A stretch of DNA of 61,877 nucleotides from an uncultured bacterium (GTDB lineage: Bacteria > Verrucomicrobiota > Kiritimatiellia > RFP12 > UBA1067): NCBI GenBank assembly GCA_902801025.1, contig CADCGZ010000006.1, positions 1 to 61,877 on the forward strand. The letters run 5' to 3'. Position numbers and translations under genes: made by a program. The notes beneath the pieces were generated by a model. The model had not been told where the DNA came from and searched no databases. It saw only the letters and a list, made by a program, of their open reading frames with translations. Positions 1-7,935 of the stretch are shown one piece after another (positions within the stretch are counted from its first letter, which is position 1; every line of letters starts with the position of its first letter).

Positions 1-400
1 CTGGTGGCCCGTGTCGCTCATGTACGACTACGGAATCAAGCGTATCAAGGGTGGAGAGGTTCAGATTGACGGAATCCTCTGGTACCAAGGCGAGTCGAAT
101 GCGACGACATGCGTTGCGCCCGACACGCCGACTGACCGCGACTACCAGCTCGAAACGCTGCGCGCCCTCGTCTCGGAGCTGCGCGGCGACAAGAAGATTC
201 CTTTCATCATGATGGGACTTCCGAAGATGAACCGTCCGTGGGAGCAGTACCGCGCCGTACAGAAGCAAGTTTGCGACGAGACCGGCGCAATCTTTGTCGA
301 CACCTTCGCGGCGGGCCTGGGCGAGATGAACGACGTCCATCCGCGCGACAAGACCGTGTTCGCCGACCTTGCCGCAAAAGCGACGGTAGCGGGGAAGTAG
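1..400 (+). CDS. Sialate O-acetylesterase, C-terminal part (5' truncated by window edge)
   Basis: The reading frame is open from the first bases and ends at a TAG at 398-400, so only the last ~132 residues are present. The block GILWYQGESNA is the conserved core of the SGNH-hydrolase sialate O-acetylesterase family. DVHPRDK near the C-terminus carries the Asp and His expected of the SGNH catalytic triad. Such enzymes are secreted and remove O-acetyl groups from sialic acids or other decorated glycans. The nucleophile serine lies upstream, outside the window. The gene sits head-to-tail with other glycan-related genes. The family is clear, but the true substrate could equally be acetylated xylan. 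Confidence 0.85.
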   Translation, partial: WWPVSLMYDYGIKRIKGGEVQIDGILWYQGESNATTCVAPDTPTDRDYQLETLRALVSELRGDKKIPFIMMGLPKMNRPWEQYRAVQKQVCDETGAIFVDTFAAGLGEMNDVHPRDKTVFADLAAKATVAGK

Positions 401-440
401 TCGTCTTGACTTCGGCTGCAATTTATAGGATAATGTCACC

Positions 441-1826
441 ATGAAAAAGATAATAGCCCTGTCGTTGTCGTTTATAGCCGCATCTGCGGCTTACTCGGAA
501 ATCAAAATTATCGAGCCCACAGCTGGCGCGGTCGTTCCACTGCTTACCGACGCGCAGAAGGCGTATGTGTCGATGGACAGGCAGACACGCCGAGAGAAAT
601 TCGCAGATGCCAAGTACAGGAGCAAGGAGATGGGCCTTCCCGCCGAAACCGTTCCCGGCACGAAGAAGCCCCGTGAGGCGTATTGGCCGAAGACCGTCCG
701 ACTCGCATGGGAGGCGAAGGATGGCGTGGAGTACCGCGTTACGGTGCGCGACACGGCGAAGGGTACGGTCGTGATCGACGAAAAGGCGAAGTGCGGCGAG
801 CTGTATGTCGACAACCTCGAAATTGCCGCGTCTTACGAGTGGACAGTCGAAGGCGACGGTGATTCCGGCAAGGGGACGTTCAAGACCGAAGACAGAGCGC
901 CGCGGCTCATTCGCTATCCCGGAGTTCCGAACGTCCGGGACTTCGGCGGCTACATCGGCCTCGGCGGTCGTCGCGCGAAGCAGGGCATGATCATCCGCTC
1001 GGCAGGCCTCAACGACAACGCGCACGACACGTACTATACCATCGACGAACTCAAGGAGATGGGGAAGTTCGACGAAATCAAGGCGGCAGCGGATGCGGCG
1101 CAGAAGCGCCTCGACCAGCTGCTTGCGTGGCAGGCCGACCCCAAGACGTTGGATCGCGAAGACGCCGAGTACAAGGATTGGTGTTCCCGTCATGACGGCG
1201 AGCCGGTCACGAAGTTCCTTTCCTCTCGTGTCCACAGGGCCAAGGCGGCCGTCAAGAAGGGCGGCGAGCCCAAGGTGAAGAAGGGCAGGGAGCCCGGGAA
1301 GAACCGTGTCGACGGCGAGAACGGAGCATACATCCGCGCTCGCTTTGGCATCAAGAGCGACATAGACCTTCGTTCGGACGGCGAGTGCTACGGCATGACG
1401 GGCTCGCCGCTTGGCGACACGGTTACGTGGTTCCACTACTCGTCGAGCGCCTACGGTGGTATGCAGAGCAAGTCCGGCAAGGAGGCGTTTGCCAAGGTGT
1501 TCAAGGTGTTCTTAGACGAGAAGGACTACCCGATCGACTTCCACTGCATTGCGGGCCAGGACCGTACGGGAGCCGTCTCGTTCATTCTCGGCGCGCTTCT
1601 CGGCTATGACGAGAACATCCTGTATCTCGACTGGGAGCTCACGGGGTTCTGGAACCACAGCGCCAAGTTCAACCACAAGGAACGGTTCGACCACCTCGTC
1701 AGCGGCTTCGTAAAGAACTATCCCGCCGACACGATTCAGGAATCTGTCGTAAAGTACGTGCGCGACCTTGGATTCACTGATGACGACATCGCGAAGTTCC
1801 GCTCCATAATGCTTACGGAGCGCTGA
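441..1826 (+). CDS. Secreted tyrosine-protein phosphatase with N-terminal beta-sandwich-like domain
   Basis: 461 residues. A signal peptide (MKKIIALSLSFIAASAAYS) indicates export. Residues ~20-170 look like an Ig/Fn3-type beta domain. Residues ~175-460 are a tyrosine phosphatase domain of the Tyr_phosphatase2/LipA-like type. The loop HCIAGQDR at residues 368-375 gives the CX5R catalytic signature with Cys369 as nucleophile and Arg375. NVRDFGGY at ~177 is the usual entry motif of this family. A possible -10 box (GATAAT, 429-434) lies 6 bases before the ATG, suggesting a leaderless start. It is followed at once by tatD. The substrate could be a phosphotyrosine protein, a phosphoinositide or another phosphoester. 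Confidence 0.82.
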   Translation: MKKIIALSLSFIAASAAYSEIKIIEPTAGAVVPLLTDAQKAYVSMDRQTRREKFADAKYRSKEMGLPAETVPGTKKPREAYWPKTVRLAWEAKDGVEYRVTVRDTAKGTVVIDEKAKCGELYVDNLEIAASYEWTVEGDGDSGKGTFKTEDRAPRLIRYPGVPNVRDFGGYIGLGGRRAKQGMIIRSAGLNDNAHDTYYTIDELKEMGKFDEIKAAADAAQKRLDQLLAWQADPKTLDREDAEYKDWCSRHDGEPVTKFLSSRVHRAKAAVKKGGEPKVKKGREPGKNRVDGENGAYIRARFGIKSDIDLRSDGECYGMTGSPLGDTVTWFHYSSSAYGGMQSKSGKEAFAKVFKVFLDEKDYPIDFHCIAGQDRTGAVSFILGALLGYDENILYLDWELTGFWNHSAKFNHKERFDHLVSGFVKNYPADTIQESVVKYVRDLGFTDDDIAKFRSIMLTER

Positions 1827-1827
1827 A

Positions 1828-2547
1828 TTGCTGGAGCTTTTTGACACACACGCGCACTTCGAGGGAGCCCGCGGCGAATCCGCCGCGGCCGTTGAGCGCG
1901 CCAAGACCGCGGGTGTGACGCGCATAATGGCCGTCGGCGGGAGCGAGCCGCTTAACGCGGGAACGGAAGGTTTTGAGTATCGCGCAATCGGCTGGGATCG
2001 CGACCAGGCGGGGAAGGAGCTCCCTGCGCTTGACTACACAGGCGTCGCCGCCGTAGGGGAGATAGGGCTCGACTACCACTATTCGCCCGAGACGCGTGAC
2101 GCGCAGTGCGAACTTTTTGCGCGGCAGATCGATCTCGCGAACATGTTTGGCCTCCCCGTCGTCATCCACACACGCGACGCGGACGACGATACGCTCGGCA
2201 TCCTGCGTGAGATTCCGTCGAAGGGGATAATACATTGCTTCACTGGCTCGCCGTCGTTTTGCCGCGCTCTTCTCGACCTCGGGTTCTACATTTCCATTTC
2301 CGGCATAGTGACGTTTCGCGCTGCCGAGAATGTCCGCGAATCGGCTCGAATCGTGCCGGACGGCCGACTCCTCATAGAGACGGATTCGCCATTCCTCGCG
2401 CCCGTTCCGATGCGCGGTAATCAAAACGAACCTGCGTTTCTCGTCCATACGGCGCGGTTTCTCGCCGATTTGCGCGGGATGCCGCTTGAAGATTTCGCCG
2501 CCCTGACAACCCGGAACGCACTTTCAATTCTCGGCGGAATTAGGTAA
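1828..2547 (+). CDS. tatD: TatD family metal-dependent hydrolase (DNase)
   Basis: 239 residues starting at TTG 1828, one base after the stop of the phosphatase gene. The sequence ACGGAG at 1813-1818 can serve as ribosome binding site. TatD metal ligands are visible in order: DTHAHFE (HxH) at the N-terminus, GEIGLDYHY, the histidine in VIHTRDADDD, the histidine in IIHCFTGS and the aspartate in ETDSPFLAP. The family comprises cytoplasmic metal-dependent 3'-5' DNases and related hydrolases. The protein is slightly shorter than the usual ~260 residues but all ligand motifs are present. Confidence 0.9.
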   Translation: MLELFDTHAHFEGARGESAAAVERAKTAGVTRIMAVGGSEPLNAGTEGFEYRAIGWDRDQAGKELPALDYTGVAAVGEIGLDYHYSPETRDAQCELFARQIDLANMFGLPVVIHTRDADDDTLGILREIPSKGIIHCFTGSPSFCRALLDLGFYISISGIVTFRAAENVRESARIVPDGRLLIETDSPFLAPVPMRGNQNEPAFLVHTARFLADLRGMPLEDFAALTTRNALSILGGIR

Positions 2548-2581
2548 AATATCTCATAACTCATAAAGGAGGACTATAGGA

Positions 2582-3709
2582 ATGAACAAGCTATCGTTTC
2601 TGGCTCTTGCCGCCCTTATGGCCGGCTGCTGCTGCAACACCGATGACGTGAAGCCCTTTGGCACTACGAAATTCGGGGAGAAAGCGTCTCTATACACCTT
2701 GAAGAGCCCCGACGGCCTTACGCTTGAGGTCACCGACTTTGGCGGCCGTCTCGTCCGTTGCTTGGCACCTGACCGCGAGGGGAAGATGGCCGACGTCACG
2801 CTCGGCTGGAACACCGTCGGGGAATACGAGACACTCGGCTTCTCGATGGGCACGCTCATCGGTCGCTACGGCAACCGCATCGCAGACGGCAAGTTCACGC
2901 TTGACGGCAAGGTGTGGCAGCTCCCGATCAACGAGACGAACCCCGTACCGCGTCACTGCAACCTTCATGGTGGCCCCGACGGCTGGGATGCCAAGGTCTG
3001 GAAGGCGTCGGAGTACGACGGGAAGCGCCTTGTGCTGACGCTCGTCTCGCCCGACGGCGACATGGGCTTCCCCGGCACGGTCAAGATGAAGGTCACCTAC
3101 ACCGTCCTTCCTCAGAACATCTGGCGCGTCGAGTACGAGGCGACGACTGACAAGCCGACTGTCATCAATCCGACGCATCATTCCTACTGGAACCTCGCGG
3201 GCGAGGCGAGCGGCAATGTCCTCGACCAGCTTCTCATGGTCAACGCCGACAAGTATACTGAGACCGACGCGGGGCTCATCCCGACGAAGGACGCGGCCGT
3301 TGACGGCACCGGCTTCGACTTCCGCAAGGCGCGCCCGATTGGTGCGAAGGCCGACTGGATGGCGGCGCAGGAGAGCTTGAAGGCGATGGACAACTGGTAT
3401 GACCACAACTTCGTTCTCAACGGCAAGATCGGCGAGATGAAACTCGCCGCCGAAATGAGCGATCCCAAGTCCGGCCGAGTTCTCGAAGTCATGACGACCG
3501 AGCCCTGCATGCAGATGTATGGTGCGCAGAACATGACGACCGAGCTTCCCGCGAAGGAAAAGGGCAAGACGCTCTGCCAGTTCGCGGGCGTCGCGCTTGA
3601 GACGCAGCACTATCCCGACTCGCCCAACCATCCCGAATTTCCATCGACCGTCCTGCGCCCTGGGGAAACCTTCCGTAGCACGACGGAGTATCGCTTCAAG
3701 ACCCGCTAA
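2582..3709 (+). CDS. galM: Aldose 1-epimerase (galactose mutarotase), lipoprotein form
   Basis: 375 residues. The N-terminus ends in a lipobox (LMAGC, lipidated Cys16), so the enzyme is predicted to be anchored in the envelope rather than cytosolic. Family motifs follow: VTDFGGRLV, GRYGNRIADGKF, RHCNLHGG, the catalytic-type histidine in THHSYWNLAG, and the C-terminal ALETQHYPDSPNHPEFPS holding the catalytic glutamate. It interconverts alpha and beta anomers of galactose or other aldoses. GGAGG at 2567-2571 is a strong ribosome binding site for the ATG at 2582. It lies just upstream of a GH3 glycosidase, so it probably equilibrates sugars released outside the inner membrane. Confidence 0.92.
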   Translation: MNKLSFLALAALMAGCCCNTDDVKPFGTTKFGEKASLYTLKSPDGLTLEVTDFGGRLVRCLAPDREGKMADVTLGWNTVGEYETLGFSMGTLIGRYGNRIADGKFTLDGKVWQLPINETNPVPRHCNLHGGPDGWDAKVWKASEYDGKRLVLTLVSPDGDMGFPGTVKMKVTYTVLPQNIWRVEYEATTDKPTVINPTHHSYWNLAGEASGNVLDQLLMVNADKYTETDAGLIPTKDAAVDGTGFDFRKARPIGAKADWMAAQESLKAMDNWYDHNFVLNGKIGEMKLAAEMSDPKSGRVLEVMTTEPCMQMYGAQNMTTELPAKEKGKTLCQFAGVALETQHYPDSPNHPEFPSTVLRPGETFRSTTEYRFKTR

Positions 3710-3733
3710 CCTGGTGTACAAGGAGATCGTCGC

Positions 3734-5821
3734 ATGAAGAAAATCGCATTTGCCGGAATTTGCTCTGCGGTCTTTGTCCTTTCGGTTCAGGCCATCCCCA
3801 GCGATGCTCGCCGCGAAGAGGCGGCTCGTCAGGCCGACGGACTCATCGAGAAGATGACGCCAGAGGAGCGGCTCGGACAGCTTATGATGGACTCGCCTGA
3901 GATCAAGCGTCTCGGCATCAACAAGTACCACTGGTGGAACGAGGCGCTGCACGGCATTGCGCGCTCTGGCCTTGCCACGGTGTTCCCGCAGTCCATGGGC
4001 GCGGCGGCCTCTTTCGACAAGAACCTCATGAGGAAGGTTGGCGACATCGTCTCGACCGAAGCGCGTGCAAAGTATAACCTCTTCACGGCGAAAGACGACC
4101 GTCGCATCTATCGCGGACTCACGGTGTGGAGCCCGAATGTCAATATGTTCCGCGATCCGCGCTGGGGGCGCGGCCAGGAGACCTACGGCGAGGATCCGTA
4201 TCTCAGTGGCGTCATGGGCTCGGCCTACACTTGCGGGCTGCAGGGCGACGATCCGAAATACCTCAAGCTCTCGGCGTGCGCCAAGCACTTCGCTGTCCAC
4301 TCGGGACCCGAGAACCTTCGCCACGGCTTCAGCGCGAACGTTTCGCCGCGTGACCTTAACGAATACTACCTTGCCGCGTTCAGGATGCTCGTCTGCCAGG
4401 CGAAGGTCGAGAGCGTGATGGGCGCGTATAGCGCGATCAACGGCGTTCCGTGCTGCATGAACAAGTGGCTTTTGACCGATCTCCTTCGCGGGGAATGGGG
4501 CTTCAAGGGACATGTCGTGAGCGACGTAGGCGCGGTTTGCGACATCTACAAGGGTCACAAGACCGTTAAGGACGCGGCCTTGGCGTCGCGGGCCACGATT
4601 GCCGCTGGCCTTGACCTCTGCTCCGAGGATACGTATTCGGCGCTAAAGGACGAGGTCGCTTCCGGTGCCTTCAAGTCCGAGTGGCTTGTCAAGCCCCTGC
4701 GTCATCTCTACACGACGCGCGCTCTCCTCGGCCAGTTCGACCCCAAGGGATCGACGCCGTGGGACAACCTCGGCGCAGAGTCCATCGCGAATGAGGAGCA
4801 TCGCAAGGTCGCGCTCAAGATGGCAGAGGAATCTCTCGTGCTCGTTCACAACGACGGCTTGTTGCCTCTCGACGCCTCGAAACTCGTGTGCGTCGGCGTT
4901 GGCGGCCCTCGTGCGCAGGACGAAGTCGCGCTGCTCGGCAACTACTGCGGCTACACAGACAAACCATCGTCCGTTCTCGCCGGTGTTCTCTCCGTCGCAG
5001 GGCCGAGTCTTCGCGTCACGGCCGATCCGGAGCTCTGGGATAGCGACGTGCTCGTCCTGTGTCTCGGCATCACGGCCGACGACGAAGGCGAGGAAGGGTG
5101 CAGCGTGAACAACGCGGGTGCAGACAGGTCCCAATACGGAATTCCCGACGGACAGCTCAAGTATCTTGCGGAGCAGCGCAAGAAGCACAAGAACGCGAAG
5201 ATTGTGTCAGTTGTCTTTGGCTGCAGTCCGTTCGACCTCGCGCCTGTCGTGAAGCTCTCCGACGCAGTCCTCGTCGTGTGGTATCCGGGCGAGCGCGGCG
5301 GCGAGGCGATAGCCCGTACGATCTTCGGCTTGAACAACCCGGCAGGCCGTCTCCCGATCACTTATCCGAAGTCATACGAAGACCTTCCCGACTTCAAGGA
5401 CTACTCGCTCGCTGGACGCACCTACCTCTATGCGACGAAGGAGCCGCTCTATCCGTTCGGCTACGGACTTTCCTACACGACGTTCTCCTATTCCAACCCG
5501 CGTGTCGAGTCGAAGGGCGCGAAGGTCGTTTCGGTCGACGTGACGAATACCGGCAAGCTCGAGGGCGACGAGGTCGTGCAGGCATACGTGCGCGCTCCTG
5601 CTGCGGCTGGCGACCGCCGTCTCCACCACCTTGAGGGCTTCGAGCGCGTCACGCTCAAGCCCGGCGAGACGAAGACGGTGTCGATCGAACTCCCGAAGTC
5701 CGCGTTCTTCGTATATGGCGAACACGGCAAGCCCGCTGTTCCTGCGGGCGAGTCGATCGTTTTCCTTGGCGGCGGTCAGCCCGGCTTTGCTGAAACGGTT
5801 TCCGTAAAGGTCTCGCAGTGA
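3734..5821 (+). CDS. Glycoside hydrolase family 3 (beta-glucosidase / beta-xylosidase type), secreted
   Basis: 695 residues with a signal peptide ending near AIPSDARR. The first catalytic domain shows WNEALHGIA, SPNVNMFRDPRWGRGQETYGEDP and CAKHFAVHSGPE. The nucleophile aspartate is Asp264 in VVSDVGAV. The second alpha/beta domain follows (VVWYPGERGGEAIARTIFG, then YPFGYGLSYTTF). A C-terminal Fn3-like domain (VDVTNTGKLEGDEVVQAYV) closes the protein. The pattern resembles xylan beta-xylosidase-type GH3 enzymes more than classic beta-glucosidases, but substrate cannot be fixed from sequence. AAGGAGA upstream of the ATG is the ribosome binding site. The stop overlaps the GTG start of the DsbD-like gene. 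Confidence 0.93.
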   Translation: MKKIAFAGICSAVFVLSVQAIPSDARREEAARQADGLIEKMTPEERLGQLMMDSPEIKRLGINKYHWWNEALHGIARSGLATVFPQSMGAAASFDKNLMRKVGDIVSTEARAKYNLFTAKDDRRIYRGLTVWSPNVNMFRDPRWGRGQETYGEDPYLSGVMGSAYTCGLQGDDPKYLKLSACAKHFAVHSGPENLRHGFSANVSPRDLNEYYLAAFRMLVCQAKVESVMGAYSAINGVPCCMNKWLLTDLLRGEWGFKGHVVSDVGAVCDIYKGHKTVKDAALASRATIAAGLDLCSEDTYSALKDEVASGAFKSEWLVKPLRHLYTTRALLGQFDPKGSTPWDNLGAESIANEEHRKVALKMAEESLVLVHNDGLLPLDASKLVCVGVGGPRAQDEVALLGNYCGYTDKPSSVLAGVLSVAGPSLRVTADPELWDSDVLVLCLGITADDEGEEGCSVNNAGADRSQYGIPDGQLKYLAEQRKKHKNAKIVSVVFGCSPFDLAPVVKLSDAVLVVWYPGERGGEAIARTIFGLNNPAGRLPITYPKSYEDLPDFKDYSLAGRTYLYATKEPLYPFGYGLSYTTFSYSNPRVESKGAKVVSVDVTNTGKLEGDEVVQAYVRAPAAAGDRRLHHLEGFERVTLKPGETKTVSIELPKSAFFVYGEHGKPAVPAGESIVFLGGGQPGFAETVSVKVSQ

Positions 5822-7086
5822 AGTTGCGCAATCTCGCTTTTCTCGCGGCTCTCGTGTTCGCCGCCACGTCGCTTTCCCAGGCGAGCGCCGAGACGAACAT
5901 AGTCAACGGCCAGATGTGGGTGTGCGAAGACGGCGTATGCCGCCTCGTTGGCGATGCGCCAGCCGATTTTCTTGCGAGCCTTGCGCCGTCTGCGTCTGTC
6001 CCCGAACAGGCGACGCGCATGCTGCTTGGCTATCGGGAAGTCGACGAGTTCCTCGCGTTCCTCTCGCCGGAAGCGACGTCTGGCGATGCAGAAGGCGGTG
6101 CGCTTGCGACGTTCACGTGGCTTTCGCTTGTCATCGTCCTTTTCGGCGGCCTCGCCATGAACCTTACGCCGTGCGTCCTGCCGATGATCCCCGTCAACTT
6201 GATCGTCATCGGCAAGTCGTCGGCGCGCGGTGCCGTCTACGGCCTCGGCATGGCGCTCGCCTACGGCGTTCTTGGTGTTCTTGCCGCGGTCGGCGGCATG
6301 GCGTTCGGGACGATCCAGTCGAACCCCTGGTTCAACGTCTTTGTCGCGCTCGTTTTCGTCGCGCTTGGAGCTTCTCTCTTCGGATTCTTCTCAATAGACT
6401 TCTCGCGCTTCCGCTCTGGAGTCGTGAAGCCCGACGCCTCGCGCGCAGGTCTCGCCGTTCCGTTCTTCCTCGGAGCGCTCTCCGCAGTCCTCGCTGGTGC
6501 CTGCGTCGCTCCGATTCTCGTCTCCGTTCTCGTCCTGACCGCGCGGCTTTACGCGGAAGGCAACGCAATCGCGCTCGCGCTTCCGTTCGTTCTCGGGCTT
6601 GGCATGGCTCTTCCGTGGCCTTTCCTTGGCGCTGGAATGAAGGTTCTCCCCAAGCCAGGCGCGTGGATGAAGCACGTGAACCGCGTTTTCGCGGTGATCG
6701 TCCTTGTCTTTGCCGCGTACTACGGCTATCTCGCGTGGAAGGGCTGGACGCGTGGCACATCTGCCGCGCCCAAGTCCGACGGAATCCCCGGCGCGGTCGA
6801 GGCGACGCCAGACACCTTCGAGGACGTCTTTGCGGAGGCGGAGGAGAAGGGCAAGCCGATTCTCGTCGACTGCTGGGCGACATGGTGCAAGAACTGCTTT
6901 GCCATGGAACGCACGACGCTTGCCGACAAGCGCATTCGCGAAGCGCTCGAGCGCTACACTGTCATTCGGCTTCAGGCCGACGACATGAAGGGCTTTAAGG
7001 AGCTCGAGCCGTTCAAGGACGTGCAGGGTCTTCCCACCTACGCCATATTCGAAATTTCAGAAACAGGAAAGGACACTGAAAAATGA
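5818..7086 (+). CDS. dsbD: DsbD-like thiol:disulfide interchange protein
   Basis: 422 residues, GTG start overlapping the GH3 stop (GTGA). A signal-like N-terminus is followed by a short periplasmic stretch with two cysteines (VCEDGVC), then a polytopic domain of roughly eight membrane segments. NLTPCVLPMIPVN and the later LAGACVAPI carry the two intramembrane cysteines of the DsbD/CcdA family. The C-terminus is a thioredoxin domain with WCKNC (Cys357, Cys360). It would pass electrons from cytoplasmic thioredoxin to periplasmic disulfide acceptors. The N-terminal domain is much shorter than in E. coli DsbD, so a separate acceptor may be used. The thioredoxin-fold protein encoded next (ATGA overlap) is the obvious candidate. 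Confidence 0.87.
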   Translation: MKLRNLAFLAALVFAATSLSQASAETNIVNGQMWVCEDGVCRLVGDAPADFLASLAPSASVPEQATRMLLGYREVDEFLAFLSPEATSGDAEGGALATFTWLSLVIVLFGGLAMNLTPCVLPMIPVNLIVIGKSSARGAVYGLGMALAYGVLGVLAAVGGMAFGTIQSNPWFNVFVALVFVALGASLFGFFSIDFSRFRSGVVKPDASRAGLAVPFFLGALSAVLAGACVAPILVSVLVLTARLYAEGNAIALALPFVLGLGMALPWPFLGAGMKVLPKPGAWMKHVNRVFAVIVLVFAAYYGYLAWKGWTRGTSAAPKSDGIPGAVEATPDTFEDVFAEAEEKGKPILVDCWATWCKNCFAMERTTLADKRIREALERYTVIRLQADDMKGFKELEPFKDVQGLPTYAIFEISETGKDTEK

Positions 7087-7916
7087 ACAGAACTACACTC
7101 GCCGCGCTCGCCGCGCTTTCGGCGCTTTCCCTCAATGCCGCGAACTGGCGGGGGCTTGACGACTCAAACTACTACAGTGGCCCGAAAATCTCCGAGGCCG
7201 ACCTCGCCGGGAAGGTCGTCATGGTCGACCAGTGGGGCATCAATTGCCCGCCGTGCCGTGCGCTTCTGCCGTCTATGCAGAAGCTCTGGAACGCCAACAA
7301 GGCGAAGCCGTTCATGCTCATCGGGGCGCATTGTCAGGGGCGCAACCCCGGGAAGGTGAAGGAACTTGTCGATGCGAACAAGCTTACCTATCCGATCTAC
7401 GACTGGGCCGGTCTTGCAGACGCCCCTTCGAGCGGCGGCGGGCTTCCGTTCATGTACGTCGTCGACCATCGCGGCAAGGTCGTCTATTCCGGGCGCAACC
7501 ACGACGAGGCCGAGGCGGCGGTGCAGAAGGCGATTGCGGCAATCGGCGCGATGCCCGTCCTCTGCGGCGGAGTTTCCCTTCAGGCGTTCAAGGCGATGGA
7601 GAAGCAGCTTGTCCTCGGAAAGTCGGTAAAGTCGCAGGTCAAGGCGCTTCATGCAGCCGTGAAGAAGGGCGAGGCGAAGAGCGCGACGGCCGTCCAGCAG
7701 AAGCAGGCAGAGGAGGCGAAGGCGATCCTCGCGGCGATAGAGGAGGCCAAAGTCGACGTCAAGAACGAGATCGAGTCGAAGCGCGAGTCCGACCCCGAGG
7801 AGGCCTACAAGCTTGCAAAGGCGTATGTCGCTTCGTTCCCCGTAGAGGGTGTTGACCTCAAGTCGCAGCTACCCGACATGGCGGCAAAGGCCAAGGAGCA
7901 CAAGTCGGCCAAGTGA
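7083..7916 (+). CDS. Thioredoxin-fold (TlpA/ResA-like) secreted protein with C-terminal helical tail
   Basis: 277 residues with a signal peptide (LAALAALSALSLNAANW). Residues ~35-150 form a thioredoxin fold with the active site CPPC (Cys55 and Cys58) in INCPPCRALLPSM and a cis-proline region GGLPFMYVVD. The last ~110 residues are Lys/Glu/Ala rich and predicted helical, with no recognised domain. It probably acts in the periplasm as partner of the DsbD-like protein whose stop codon it overlaps. Its reduced state could serve secreted cysteine-containing proteins, including the alpha-2-macroglobulin downstream, whose thioester needs a free cysteine. That link is inference from order alone. Confidence 0.8.
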   Translation: MNRTTLAALAALSALSLNAANWRGLDDSNYYSGPKISEADLAGKVVMVDQWGINCPPCRALLPSMQKLWNANKAKPFMLIGAHCQGRNPGKVKELVDANKLTYPIYDWAGLADAPSSGGGLPFMYVVDHRGKVVYSGRNHDEAEAAVQKAIAAIGAMPVLCGGVSLQAFKAMEKQLVLGKSVKSQVKALHAAVKKGEAKSATAVQQKQAEEAKAILAAIEEAKVDVKNEIESKRESDPEEAYKLAKAYVASFPVEGVDLKSQLPDMAAKAKEHKSAK

Positions 7917-7935
7917 GTTGGCCTATCTTCTTTAC

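Noticed and set aside
423..1436. Long minus-strand frame opposite the tyrosine phosphatase
   Set aside because: It is antisense to a gene with clear motifs and has no recognisable domain; such frames are common in this GC range.
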